From G965267425 sp965267425 (GTDB lineage: Bacteria > Bacteroidota > Bacteroidia > Flavobacteriales_E > Vicingaceae), in the NCBI GenBank assembly GCA_965267425.1, contig OZ253959.1, forward strand, positions 2,294,001 to 2,358,000: a stretch of DNA of 64,000 nt. The letters run 5' to 3'. The position numbers and the translations under genes are program-made. Of the stretch, positions 23,732-34,100 are shown in pieces. How positions within the stretch are numbered: position 1 is the stretch's first letter; each line of letters begins with the position of its first letter. The notes beneath the pieces are model-generated. The model ran no database searches. It saw nothing but the letters and a program-made list of their open reading frames with translations, and had not been told where the DNA came from.

Positions 23732-23760
23732 TGAAGGTACCAAGGTCAACATCAAATCGG

Positions 23761-23778
23761 CAATGACATAGGTCATTG
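23761..23778 (+). other. Short perfect hairpin
   Basis: CAATGAC, ATAG, GTCATTG give a perfect 7-bp stem with a 4-nt loop, followed by TATTTTC. It may assist termination of the upstream lipoprotein transcript, but the tail is weak. Confidence 0.45.
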
Positions 23779-23803
23779 TATTTTCAAAAGCACTTACAAA
23801 AAC

Positions 23804-23833
23804 AAAAGCGAGCAGTTGTTTTTGCTCGCTTTT
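23804..23833. terminator. Bidirectional intrinsic terminator
   Basis: An 11-bp perfect stem (AAAAGCGAGCA / TGCTCGCTTTT) with loop GTTGTTTT lies between the lipoprotein gene (plus) and tRNA-Arg (minus). The A and T ends provide U-runs on both strands. Confidence 0.85.
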
Positions 23834-23858
23834 GAAAATGTTTTCAGATTTGATGCTC

Positions 23859-23935
23859 TGGTGAACCCGGAGGGAGTCGAACCCCCAACCTCCTGATCCG
23901 TAGTCAGGTGCTCTATCCAGTTAAGCTACGGGTCC
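23859..23935 (-). tRNA. tRNA-Arg (anticodon ACG)
   Basis: The minus strand folds into a complete cloverleaf. The acceptor stem GGACCCG pairs with CGGGTTC (one G-U), the D-arm is GCTT...GAGC, and the anticodon arm CCTGA-CTACGGA-TCAGG exposes ACG. The T-arm is GGGGG-TTCGACT-CCCTC. The CCA end is encoded (plus-strand TGG at 23859-23861). The ACG anticodon, read with inosine at position 34, decodes CGU/CGC/CGA Arg codons. Confidence 0.96.
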
Positions 23936-23975
23936 AAAATTTGAGATTGCAAATATAGAATTATTCATTCACAAT

Positions 23976-24287
23976 TCACCCCATCTTTTTGGCCTCAACA
24001 ATTAATCCGGTCTCGGACATCTTGCTGCGTAAATGGGTCATCTTCTCTTTTGGACCAATCTTTACCTGACATTCGCCTTTCTCATGCGTAATTAAGGCAC
24101 ATTGCTCGGCTTGCTCTTCCGTATGCCGGCAAAAGCGTATCAAGGTGTCAATGACAAAGTCAAAGGTGTGTTCGTCATCATTGTGGAGTATCAGCTCGTA
24201 CATTCCCTGCAGCTGCTCTTTGGTCAACTCCTGGTTGTGGGTTTGTTCTTGTAAACTCATAATAATATCTGTTAACTTCTTTTTCAT
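23976..24287 (-). CDS. clpS: ClpS, ATP-dependent Clp protease adaptor
   Basis: 103 aa. The core has the ClpS signature ELILHNDDEHTFDFVIDTLIRFCRHTEEQAEQCALITHEKGECQVKIG, with the NDD substrate-pocket motif near residue 39. ClpS binds N-degron substrates and hands them to ClpA or ClpC with ClpP. The start at 24287 lies 4 nt after the stop of the giant upstream gene; an internal ATG at 24260 (MSLQEQT) is also possible. A longer frame reads back into the giant gene and is rejected. It is the last gene of a long minus-strand train and is followed by the tRNA-Arg gene. Confidence 0.93.
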   Translation of the reverse strand: MKKKLTDIIMSLQEQTHNQELTKEQLQGMYELILHNDDEHTFDFVIDTLIRFCRHTEEQAEQCALITHEKGECQVKIGPKEKMTHLRSKMSETGLIVEAKKMG

Positions 24288-24291
24288 TTTT

Positions 24292-27200
24292 TTATTGTCC
24301 GGACTGTATGCGCAACGCCTCTCCAATACTAATCCTTGAACCATTGTAGTAAGCTGTAACAAAGGCGTCATTGATGCCTTGTCTTCTAACTTGATCTCTT
24401 CTGCTGGCAGCTTCCAACATGGTCTTATATACCCCCGTTGAATACCTGACATTTCCATTGGGCAATCGTTCCGTATTCAAAGGTAAAATGTCACGAAGGC
24501 GCCTTGGGGTTACATTGGTGACATAAACACCTACCTGAACAGAGAAAAATAGTCCACCAATCTGCTGTACATCTTGTGCACCGTCTACCCCACCGGTATT
24601 CTGAACAGGTTGTCCTCCCGCGGCTGCAGCTTGTCCTCCAGCACTTGCCGGAGTCCGTGCAGTCACAATGGGTTCCGTTATCGTTGCTACATCTGTTTCG
24701 TTGCTCAGGCGTCTTGCTTCGCTTAAGGAGATGCGTTTGCCATCTAAGAAGGCGACAACAAAAGCATCGCTATATCCGTATCCGCGAATTTCTGCTTTGG
24801 CACGATCTGCAGTGGTAAAGTTTTTGAAAATACCGGCCGTGTATCGGGTAATGCCACTGGCCGTGCGTTCGCCGGACAAGGGTGCAAATCCTGCAAAGAG
24901 GTCTTGAGGAATAGGATTTCGAAAGGCTCCAATCTGTACTTTATACACCAAACCTTGTGGCAGTGTTGAATTGACAGGGATGGGTTTGTTGGCACTGTAA
25001 ACGGATGCATCCGCTTTTACAAAAATGTCGCGGTTGAGCACAGCTGGAATTTCCAATTCTTCCGGTGAGGAGAAGGGTCTGGCTATGCTGACATCTTCCG
25101 GTGGAACAAATGGTGTGACCTCTCCATCCGCACCAATGATGCCCGGTCCAGCGTAATTGGGATCGCTAATGGCTTCTTCACTTTGCGTACCGGATAAGCT
25201 GGCTTCGCCTTCCCTAAATCCTGCAAAAGCAGAACCTTCCGGTCCTCCCAATAAAATATCATCAATGGTATTGGTAGTATTGGCTTTACTGACCACCGCC
25301 ACGTTGGCTGCGGTACTTTCATCTAAGCCTGCCAAATATTGAGCTCCTTCCTGATCTTTGGTTTCAGCCGCCAATTTCTTAGCATCGGCAGAGGCTTTGA
25401 TGGAATCAGCTCGCGCAGTGGCTTGTTGTGCCTGAATGTCCAAAACTTCAGCTTCTTTGATCAGGCGTTTTTTCTCTTTTTTCTTTTGTTCCTCAGCAGC
25501 TTGACGAGTACTGTCTGCTTTTGCCTGCAAGGCAGCAGCTTTGTCTCTTTCGGCTTTTTCTGCCAGGTATTCCACTTCGGCTTCTTTCAATGCCCGAAAG
25601 GCTTCATCCAACATGGCAAAAAACTTGAGGTATTCTTCCGATTCTTCAATGGCCTCCACATCGTTTTTGGTCAATTTCTTTTCAGGTGTATTGGAAATCG
25701 ACGTCAATGACGCAATGGCTTTTTCATCTTCTGGTGATAACGTAGATGCGGTTTCGTTTTCATCTGTTGAACCGGATGGGCCGTCAAGAGTGCTTGCTAC
25801 TATTGCAGCTCCACCTGCAGCTGCCAGGCCTGCATTGTTGCCGCCTGAATTGGTGTTATTGGACGTTAGATTACCATCAGTGTCACTACTTCCTCCACCA
25901 TCATTGGTATTGGTATTGTCGGCCAGGTTGTTATCTGCTCCGGATTCATTTGGCGTTGTTTCGGAGCGTCCCCCACTCGTTTCACCGCCACCACCATCAA
26001 CATTGGACGGTTGACCATCAGTTGTGTTGGTTGTGTTATTATCCGCCAAGCCACTGGTTTGTCCTCCGCCGCCAGCGGTTTCCTGTTCGTACAAATCAGC
26101 CAATTCTCCTAGTTCTTCACCAGCAGATAGTCGCAATGCGAGTTCTTGTTTGTTTAAGGCAGCCATTTCGAGTTGATAGGCAGCTTGCAACGCCGTGGCC
26201 TGGTTGGAACTGTATTTAAGGGTATCGGCTTGTTTTCTTAATTCAGCAGCCTGTGTGAAAAGGTCTCTCGATTCGTTGTTCAACTTTCTGGCTTGGGCAA
26301 TGTTTTCATCGGATGGGTCTCCAGCAGCAATATAGGCCTGAACATTTTTGGCTTTTTGGTTAAATTCCAGTTTGTTGGATTTTCCAATCAGAGCTGCCAG
26401 TTCCATTTGTTTATACCAGGCATTTTTTTCCGCACTGGTAAGCGAGGAGCGTTCTACTTCACCTTTATTGTAAGCAGATCGAACTTGTCCTGCTTCGTTT
26501 TCGAGTTCGGCAATTTCTTCACGTAATTTTTGCTCTTCCGCAGTGGTGTTGGCATTGGCGTCGGCCGTGTAATCGTAGGCTTCGTACTGCAATTTCATAT
26601 ACCATTCAGTCTGCTCGGCTTTTTCGGTCGGAATCTGATTGGCTTTCAATTCGTTGTATACCCCTTGCTTTTCAAAGCTATTGGCGAGGTTTTCGGATTC
26701 CACTTTTTCGGCTTCTTTTTCACTTCTCTCTTGCTGCTTTCGTTCAATTTGGGCATCAATGGCTTTTTTGTCTTTTCCTTTGGCTTCTTTGCGTTGGGTA
26801 GTTAAATCAGCAATATCATTGTCCAATGAAGCCAACCATTGGTTCAAGATTTGTTCTTGTTTCTCAGCTCTGTCAGGAGTGAAGCTATGTTGCAAATCCG
26901 ACAATTGTTCTTCGTAAGGATCTCTTTGAGGTGAACCTGATTCAGATTGTCCTCCACCCGTTGCAGCAACATTAGCCGAAGCAATTTCTGCAGCCTGCAA
27001 TTTCTGGGTCAAATCATTGGCTAAATTCTGAAGATCTTGTTTTTCCTGGGCATCACTTGTTGCGGCGATATCCTGATTTATTTGGGCAATATCACCAGTT
27101 AGGGTTTGGGTATAGTTGGAATACAGCTGATTCAATTGTTCTTCCTTATTTTCAGCAGTGCCGCTTTCTATAATAGACAGCCTGGACTCATAATACGTTG

Positions 27201-30200
27201 GATAATCGTTTCGATTTCCTTCATTATCCAGGGCAGGCATGGAATTGGATTCATCCGTATTGGCCAATTTGTAGGCTTCCGCCGTTTTCTGTTCTTGGCT
27301 GATTTCGTTTTCCAACGCCGCAATTTCTGCTTGCAATTCAGGACTGTCATTGCCTTGTTCGGCTTCTTGCTTTTTGCGATCAAGATCTTTCTGGGCTGTG
27401 GCTTCCCAGTTTTCATGAATCTTGGCAGCTTGATTGTTTTTCTCAGGAATATCGGCAATAATGGATACTCCTTCTAATTGCTTAAGGTAATAGGCCTCAT
27501 AATCTACTTCATTTCCACCTGCGTCCACAGGATCAATGGAAGGTCCGGTTTCATAAGATTGTGCATCGGCAAGTTCTTCCGATGATGATTCTTCTCCTTG
27601 TGAAGCCGCCAGGTAAGTTTCAGCATTTTTGAGTCGCTTGCTTTTTTCGGCTTCAAGCACCGTGACTTCGGCAAGCAGGGCAGCAGCCGTTTCTTCATCA
27701 GCAGATTCCGCTTGTTGTTTTTTTCGTTGAATGTCCTCATCCAATGTGCTCACCCAATTGGAATTGATTTCTGCCATTTTTAAGTTTCGTTCGGTTTCAT
27801 TGGGTTCTTCTGCAGCCTCCGCTTCTGCATCTGCATATTTTTGGGCATAATCAGTCTCATTGCCTTGGTCATCAACAGCTTCGATTTTGGGAACCGATGA
27901 ACTGACAGCTACAGTAGCAGGGCCGGTTTCTTCTTCTAACAGGCCTTCCAACAAGTTACGTTCTTTGAAGTAGGTGATTTGATTGTCCACCTTTTGTCGG
28001 TCGGTTTTTGACATCACAGGAACTGATCTAGTAATGGCATTCATTTGTTCAATGATGGAATTGACCTGGTTTAAATCGGCTTTGAGTAGAATGACTTCTT
28101 GCTTGAGTTTATCGCTCTTTTTCAGCACGTTTTTACGTTCAAAACCTATGTCTTCCAAATCCAGTTCATACAATTTCACCTGAGATTCTATTTTCTCCCT
28201 GGACTTTTTGTTCTTAGTGTTTTCAGCTTCTTTTTTGAGGTTGTCAATTTGCCGTTTTAAGTCTTTCTCTTCTCGGGATAAATCTTGGTAATAAGCAAAG
28301 GTCTTTTTCTCATTGCGCTGCGTTTCCTGTAATTTCTCTTTGATTTGCTCAGGCGCAATCTTCAAAGCTGAACCGGCTTTCTTAGCATTGTTCACCAGCA
28401 TTTGCTCTTTTTGGTACAATTCATTGGCTTTCTTGCGGTCGTTGGCTCCGGCGGCTGTCTGAATCTGTTGTTGCAAACTTTGCAATTCTTCCAGGTCGAT
28501 TCTTTTTTCAGCAACTTCGTTACTGAGTGCTAGAGATAAATCATAAGATGCTATAGCCTCAGAAGCTTCAGGGTTGGCTTCTCTTTTGAGGTCATTTACT
28601 TTTTTCTGTTGTTGCTTTTTATCATTGCCACTTAATGCTACCAATTTATCTTCTTCGGTATCAATGACTTCAAATTTCAAATCTGCAGCATCGGCTTTTT
28701 TCTGAGCTTCTTTTAACCCATACCTGGATTGATTGGCAATTTTTTCAATAAGGGCCTTGATGTCATCATAATCTTCGTCCGCAACCCGAATGATTTCGGT
28801 TATGGTTAAGTTGGATTGTATAGTTGTTGGTCCGCTTGCTTCACTGGTTCTTGATGAAGTTCCGGCATCATCACCGGCTGCAATTTCACTGGCCACTTGT
28901 TCCGCAGTTGTATTGACTTCCAGATTGGCGGTTTCTACAAGCAATCGTCTTTTGGTATCGGGATCAATTTCTTCAGCCAATGATTCCTGGAACATGTTTT
29001 TAATCAGCATCTTCTGATTCTCACCTTCTCCGGTCACACGAATTTCCTGGCGCAGAGAGGCCAATTTATCCACAGGATCTACGGTGACTTTTCCCTGATG
29101 CACAGGTGCATCAGCCGTGGTTTCAACAATGAAGTTATAGGTTCCTCCTTTAGACGGTACTTTGACCAAATACGCTCCGGTATTTTTATCGGCGCGATAC
29201 GTACCAATGGTTTCGCCTGTCAATGCATTTACTACGGTAATTTTTGCATCTTTTACCCGAGGGCCGCCTTCCGCAATAAACTGACCATTGATGTACGTCA
29301 TGTCAATGGGCTTGCGTTTGATTTGAACTTTGTAGACATGAATTTTACCGGTCACACTGCTGCGATCTGAGGCAAAATATCCAACCTGGTTATTGAGGTC
29401 AGAAACAAACATCAAATCATCGGATGTGGAACTGATGGCGAAGTCCATGTTCTCTGGTTCAGACCAGGTATTGGTAGCTTCATTGTAGGTGCTTTTAAAG
29501 ACATCATACCCACCCATACTGTTGTGTCCTTTGGAAGAAAAATAAAGGGTTCTTCCATCACTGTGCATGAAAGGATAACTTTCGTCAAAGGGTGTATTGA
29601 TGGTAGGTCCCAGGTTTTCAGGTGTGCTCCATTCCCCATCTTCGAGTTTGGTAACCCGAAAGATGTCTAACCCGTTGTTTTTGTTATCGCCATAGCTTGA
29701 GAAGTAAAGTACTTTAGCGTCAGATGGAAGAAACAACAAGGAGGTTTCGGTTTCTTTGGCATCGAGTTTGGACGTAAATTGCTCGGGTCTGACAATTATT
29801 TTTCCTTCTATGCCTTCGGGTTTGTAAACGCGGTAAAATTCTTTTCGGGTCACTTCTTTCTTTTCAATTACACCTACATCCAAGATATTGTCAAGCAGCG
29901 CCACACCATTATCACACATATCGATCAATCGCTCAGTTACTCCTTTCTCAACGCCTTTATCGCCATTGGTGAGAAATTTCTGATAAGCTTGTTTGGCTTT
30001 TGGGAAATTGTAATTGAGATGATGCGCCAGGCCGAGGTAGTAATTGCTCAAATTGTCTACCCCTGATTTTGTGGAGGCAAATTTGAGGTACTTCAGGCAC
30101 TTGGTCTTATCTGCTTCGGCATAAATTAGTGATGCACCATACTTGTAATTGTATTCACCATTTTGAGGGTAAAGACTAACCAATTGTGCATAAAGTGGCA

Positions 30201-30339
30201 TGGACTTGGCAAAATCCCCTTCTTTGAAATAGGTATTTGCCCCCTTAATAAGATCCTCTTCGGAATCATATTTCTCTTGCGCCTGTGCAGAATTTAACAA
30301 TAATAACAACCCACACCAGATGCCAATTCGTTGCAACAT
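24292..30339 (-). CDS. Giant TPR-PD40-coiled-coil envelope protein with two C-terminal SPOR-like domains
   Basis: 2015 aa from the ATG at 30339, which gives a signal peptide ending NSAQAQ. In order: TPR-like helices (about 25-130); PD40/WD40-like propeller strands (about 190-345) with LYFSSYGDNKNNGLDIFR and LYFSSKGHNSMGGYDVFK; a carboxypeptidase-regulatory/CnaB-like domain (about 345-410); and some 1000 residues of Glu/Lys/Gln/Ala-rich coiled coil that include four diverged repeats of about 100 residues. A Gly/Asn/Thr-rich linker (about 1430-1515) and further coiled coil follow. Two SPOR-like domains close the protein: VYKVQIGAF at about 1795 and FFSVQVGVY at about 1930. The front half matches PorE-like T9SS/gliding proteins, but the OmpA peptidoglycan domain is replaced. 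SPOR domains bind denuded glycan strands, so envelope anchoring is likely (inference). Confidence 0.85.
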   Translation of the reverse strand: MLQRIGIWCGLLLLLNSAQAQEKYDSEEDLIKGANTYFKEGDFAKSMPLYAQLVSLYPQNGEYNYKYGASLIYAEADKTKCLKYLKFASTKSGVDNLSNYYLGLAHHLNYNFPKAKQAYQKFLTNGDKGVEKGVTERLIDMCDNGVALLDNILDVGVIEKKEVTRKEFYRVYKPEGIEGKIIVRPEQFTSKLDAKETETSLLFLPSDAKVLYFSSYGDNKNNGLDIFRVTKLEDGEWSTPENLGPTINTPFDESYPFMHSDGRTLYFSSKGHNSMGGYDVFKSTYNEATNTWSEPENMDFAISSTSDDLMFVSDLNNQVGYFASDRSSVTGKIHVYKVQIKRKPIDMTYINGQFIAEGGPRVKDAKITVVNALTGETIGTYRADKNTGAYLVKVPSKGGTYNFIVETTADAPVHQGKVTVDPVDKLASLRQEIRVTGEGENQKMLIKNMFQESLAEEIDPDTKRRLLVETANLEVNTTAEQVASEIAAGDDAGTSSRTSEASGPTTIQSNLTITEIIRVADEDYDDIKALIEKIANQSRYGLKEAQKKADAADLKFEVIDTEEDKLVALSGNDKKQQQKKVNDLKREANPEASEAIASYDLSLALSNEVAEKRIDLEELQSLQQQIQTAAGANDRKKANELYQKEQMLVNNAKKAGSALKIAPEQIKEKLQETQRNEKKTFAYYQDLSREEKDLKRQIDNLKKEAENTKNKKSREKIESQVKLYELDLEDIGFERKNVLKKSDKLKQEVILLKADLNQVNSIIEQMNAITRSVPVMSKTDRQKVDNQITYFKERNLLEGLLEEETGPATVAVSSSVPKIEAVDDQGNETDYAQKYADAEAEAAEEPNETERNLKMAEINSNWVSTLDEDIQRKKQQAESADEETAAALLAEVTVLEAEKSKRLKNAETYLAASQGEESSSEELADAQSYETGPSIDPVDAGGNEVDYEAYYLKQLEGVSIIADIPEKNNQAAKIHENWEATAQKDLDRKKQEAEQGNDSPELQAEIAALENEISQEQKTAEAYKLANTDESNSMPALDNEGNRNDYPTYYESRLSIIESGTAENKEEQLNQLYSNYTQTLTGDIAQINQDIAATSDAQEKQDLQNLANDLTQKLQAAEIASANVAATGGGQSESGSPQRDPYEEQLSDLQHSFTPDRAEKQEQILNQWLASLDNDIADLTTQRKEAKGKDKKAIDAQIERKQQERSEKEAEKVESENLANSFEKQGVYNELKANQIPTEKAEQTEWYMKLQYEAYDYTADANANTTAEEQKLREEIAELENEAGQVRSAYNKGEVERSSLTSAEKNAWYKQMELAALIGKSNKLEFNQKAKNVQAYIAAGDPSDENIAQARKLNNESRDLFTQAAELRKQADTLKYSSNQATALQAAYQLEMAALNKQELALRLSAGEELGELADLYEQETAGGGGQTSGLADNNTTNTTDGQPSNVDGGGGETSGGRSETTPNESGADNNLADNTNTNDGGGSSDTDGNLTSNNTNSGGNNAGLAAAGGAAIVASTLDGPSGSTDENETASTLSPEDEKAIASLTSISNTPEKKLTKNDVEAIEESEEYLKFFAMLDEAFRALKEAEVEYLAEKAERDKAAALQAKADSTRQAAEEQKKKEKKRLIKEAEVLDIQAQQATARADSIKASADAKKLAAETKDQEGAQYLAGLDESTAANVAVVSKANTTNTIDDILLGGPEGSAFAGFREGEASLSGTQSEEAISDPNYAGPGIIGADGEVTPFVPPEDVSIARPFSSPEELEIPAVLNRDIFVKADASVYSANKPIPVNSTLPQGLVYKVQIGAFRNPIPQDLFAGFAPLSGERTASGITRYTAGIFKNFTTADRAKAEIRGYGYSDAFVVAFLDGKRISLSEARRLSNETDVATITEPIVTARTPASAGGQAAAAGGQPVQNTGGVDGAQDVQQIGGLFFSVQVGVYVTNVTPRRLRDILPLNTERLPNGNVRYSTGVYKTMLEAASRRDQVRRQGINDAFVTAYYNGSRISIGEALRIQSGQ
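26700..27893 (-). repeat. Four diverged protein repeats inside the giant envelope gene
   Basis: Successive units open with D/N-Y-x-x-x-Y and continue to an I-x-x-N/Q-W-x-x-x-L-x-x-D-I core and a charged helical tail. Examples of the openings are GNETDYAQKY, GNEVDYEAYY, GNRNDYPTYY and RDPYEEQL; the cores are INSNWVSTLDEDI, IHENWEATAQKDL, LYSNYTQTLTGDI and ILNQWLASLDNDI. The openings lie near 27,845, 27,500, 27,200 and 26,915, so the period is about 115, 99 and 96 residues. Confidence 0.7.
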
Positions 30340-30393
30340 GAGCGATACTCGAATCATCCGTTCTACTAGCAATATTAGGTGACTCACGTAAAT

Positions 30394-31047
30394 TTAATCC
30401 TCATCTTCAGCGTCTGATTCCACCGGCTTGGAAAAGATTTTACTTTCTTCTTTCCGAATCAGCCTTTCAATGTTCTTTTGATGCGTGATCACAACCAGCA
30501 AGCTAATAAATAAAGAAAATATGTTGAGAGACAGCACTTGTGAGTTTTCAACAGCTAAAATGTAAATAGGAAAACCCAGGGAAGCGATGATGGAACTTAG
30601 GGAAACATACCTGGAAATGAACAATACAATAAGAAAAATAAACAAGGATGTTCCGGCAGCAACAGGGTGTACACAAAAAACAATTCCCAATAAAGTAGCA
30701 ATTCCTTTACCACCTCGAAATCCAACAAATACTGGAAAGACATGTCCAATTAAGGCAGCCAACCCCAACACTAATTGTAAATTAATGAATTGAGTACTGC
30801 CAACTTCAAAATCTGTAAAAAACAATGGGAACAAGGTGGCAATAGCACCTTTGGATATGTCCATCAGCAATACAGGTATGCCTGCTTTTTTTCCGAGAAC
30901 CCGAAAGGTATTAGTGGCTCCGGCATTACCACTGCCATATTCCCGCACGTCGGTATTGTACAACCACTGCCCAATCCACACGGCCGACGGCACAGATCCC
31001 AGCAGATATGCACCCACTAACATGATGATATTGGAGAAAGTCAGCAT
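30394..31047 (-). CDS. plsY: Glycerol-3-phosphate acyltransferase PlsY
   Basis: 217 aa integral membrane enzyme that transfers the acyl group of acyl-phosphate to glycerol 3-phosphate, the first step of phospholipid synthesis. The first loop has LLGSVPSAVWIGQWLY, the second conserved block is YGSGNAGATNTFRVLGKKAG, and the third is HVFPVFVGFRGGKGIAT; all three are the family's catalytic and substrate-binding motifs. A charged tail of about 25 residues (SKIFSKPVESDAEDED) is added. It lies 54 nt upstream of the giant envelope gene and 64 nt downstream of the 1491-aa gene, on the same strand. Confidence 0.96.
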   Translation of the reverse strand: MLTFSNIIMLVGAYLLGSVPSAVWIGQWLYNTDVREYGSGNAGATNTFRVLGKKAGIPVLLMDISKGAIATLFPLFFTDFEVGSTQFINLQLVLGLAALIGHVFPVFVGFRGGKGIATLLGIVFCVHPVAAGTSLFIFLIVLFISRYVSLSSIIASLGFPIYILAVENSQVLSLNIFSLFISLLVVITHQKNIERLIRKEESKIFSKPVESDAEDED

Positions 31048-31111
31048 GCTGTCTCTAAAGAAGCTAATATACTAAACATACAAATTGAAGGCAGATCAAT
31101 AAGATTTGAGG

Positions 31112-34100
31112 CTATTCGTCATCGTCGTAATCAAGGCGTTTCAGGAAGTCACTTCGCTTACGCGCAGTTCCTGGAATAAACTTATACGGCTCTTCTTTTC
31201 TTTTGACTTCCAGCTTGGCTTTATCCGGTTTAGTTTCCTGAATGATGGTGTTAAATACATCATCCGATGAAACTGCATACATAATACCCCTGGTATAGCT
31301 GAAGAAGAACCACGTTTTAGGGCTAAGCTCAATGTATAAATTGTATTGATCACCACTTCTTCTTTTTACAATCTCCACCGTACCGTCAACGTATTTGTTG
31401 ATTTGTTCTTTACGAATGCTTCCAATACCAATCTTACCAAACGAACGATATGAATTGGTGGATTCGTTGAACTTGAATTTTACTTCACTCAGCACAATGG
31501 ATTTGTTCAATTCCTGAGGGAATTTTTTGAAGGTTCCGGAAAGTCCAAGGTCAGAAATCAATTTATCGGCTGTTTCTTTACCCAATAAATCTAACAAGGC
31601 CATTTCATATGTCCTTCTGTCCAACTTAATAGGGTCCAATGCAATGTTCTTATTGATGATTTTGGCCATTTCATCCAATGCATTTTCATTCATGTGGAAA
31701 TCATTGATGAGCATCATGTCTACAATGACATCATTGTCGGTTTGATTGTGGATCATATTCCCTGCTCCAGTCAATTTTACCTGGCCTAATTTTCCACCCA
31801 AATCAATTTTTCCCTCACCATAAACTTTACAGCTTTTGGTATTCAGGCTAAGGTAATTTCCTGCAAACGATTTATCTCCCAACTTATCTTCATTGGATAT
31901 TCTGTATTCATTGGATTCTTTATCAAATGTCAAATATCCATATGCAGGTAGCACGTTGATATGGCTATACTTTTGTCTTTTATAGAGGAACGAAGTATAG
32001 ATTCCCGATGAATCACCACCCAAAATGATACTTCCGATGATTTTGTTTCCATCTACATCTTCCAGTGATGTATCAACAGGTATGAGCACTTTTTTCGGAT
32101 CAATTTCGGATTCAAATTTTATCCAACTGCGTTTTAAGGTTTCACATTCGTGACCAATTCGTGTTCCACCTCTAAAAGTTAAGTATGCGAGGTTAGCTTT
32201 TAACAAGACTTTTCCTCTAAAGGAGAAATGCGGACTTAGTGTAAAGCCATCTGCGGATTCAATATTTCCACTGGCAATGGTTTGACCAGTCGTATCCACA
32301 TCAATAGAATTCAAGTGAATTTTCTGTTTTTGATCATTTTCATCGATGTAATCTATATCCCCTGTACCTCCATAACTTTTCTTGCCGTATATGTTAATGG
32401 TGGCGTTGTAAATATTGTGAAACTTGGTTACCGAGTTAGCAACAACACCAGCATTATCCAATGTTTTCATTTTGGCCTTTCTATATATAGTGACCTCACC
32501 GCTATCGGGATAAACCCGTGCATCTGCCGTACTAATATAAACAACACCTTGCGCTCGAATGATCTTTTTCTTTAAGTCATAGTGAGCCAGGGTTGAAAAC
32601 CAGCTGAGCGAATCTTGCTCCGGGTGTGTGGATTTAAATTCGGCACCTTCCAGACGCACCTCAGCAGTATCCGCTGTTTCTGCAGCTTTGTTTTCTCCGG
32701 CAGATAAGGCAATTGACTCAGTATCCATAAACCACTTAAATTCTTCCATGAAACTGATGTACTGATTCTGAGGGAACTCGATAAATGAACCTCCACCATT
32801 TGATCTAAATTGACCAAATCGTTCTTTGAAATCAACATGTGCATTTACATTTCGTGTATTGAACATGGCCTGATCAGATGAATCAGCATCGATCAACTTA
32901 AAGTCGGCCGTGTCAGCATCAAATTCCATGAATTTATATTTCATGAGATTGGATGTCATCTCAGCCTTTTCAAACTTGAATAAACCTGAACCGTTTAAAC
33001 CTTCAGGTCTGAGTGCAGCAGTTCCGTGCAGTTCCGATATACCATCATAAAAAATAAGCGGCTTGTCAATTTTAGTGGCATACATTACATCTTCATACGG
33101 CTCCCAATGCATTTTGACAGCTTCTGCAATGACCGTTGGGAATTGAACTTCTTCTTCCCTTGGTGCTATATCGAAGCTTTCCGTAACGGTGTTCATGCTG
33201 TCAGGAAAGAAGATAAAGTCTTTGGACAATGTAGTAGAGGTCAGGTATTCCAATTTTCCATCACCGCGCAATCCATTGTTGCTTAAGTTAATTCCATTAT
33301 AGTACTGTCCTTTGCCTTGATAAATGGGGTATCCTTCTTCCGGAGTAGAACGTTCAAATCCCAGAGAATGATCTGGCTGAAGTCGTAACGTTTCATCAAA
33401 ATCAGGGAAAATATTGGCCGATTGCAATGTCCCTTCAAACAGTAGTCCTTTATTGGTGAAGTTGTCTACACTATCAATGGTAAAGGGTTCCAGGTGAAAG
33501 TAGAAGTTTTCTCTTTTGTAAACTCCTCCTAACACTTCTTGCTTGTCGTAATACACATAGGAATCTTCATGACTGTGAAATATCGGATAGTCAGGAGCAA
33601 AAATATAGCCTGATTTATTATCCGGACGATCGATGAGCAATTCTCCATTGATGGCTTCAATTACAGAACGAACCGGCTTGAGTTTTGGACGACCCATACG
33701 ATCCGTTTCACCTTCTACCTCTGCAAATATCCTCAGTGAATCCACATTAGTCAGGTTAAGTTTAAATGCATCGTATTCAAACGAAAATTCACGTCCATAA
33801 AAATCCAATCGACCCGCGTTGATTTTTCCCGCAAACAAAAAGTCCCGATTTTTTTTCAGGATGATTTTTCCCGCAGAGGGATAAACATATACCTGTTGAG
33901 AATCACTCAATAAAATTCCATTTACACCTTCCAGATGTAAATCGAAATTGTCAAGATTTAAGACGGCATTATGACCTTCTTTTGGTTCGGAATGAAATTG
34001 AATCACATCATAGTCGCGCTTGCCTGTTTTTCCATAGACATAGTTAAATAGTCTATCCTTCACCAGGAATTCTTCTTTATCGTAATAATATTCTACCAGC

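Noticed and set aside
25541..26219. Several open frames of 70-157 codons on the plus strand across the giant gene (24.5-30 kb)
   Set aside because: They mirror the Glu/Lys/Ala-rich coiled-coil codons of the minus-strand gene, have low-complexity products and no start context. They are antisense shadows.
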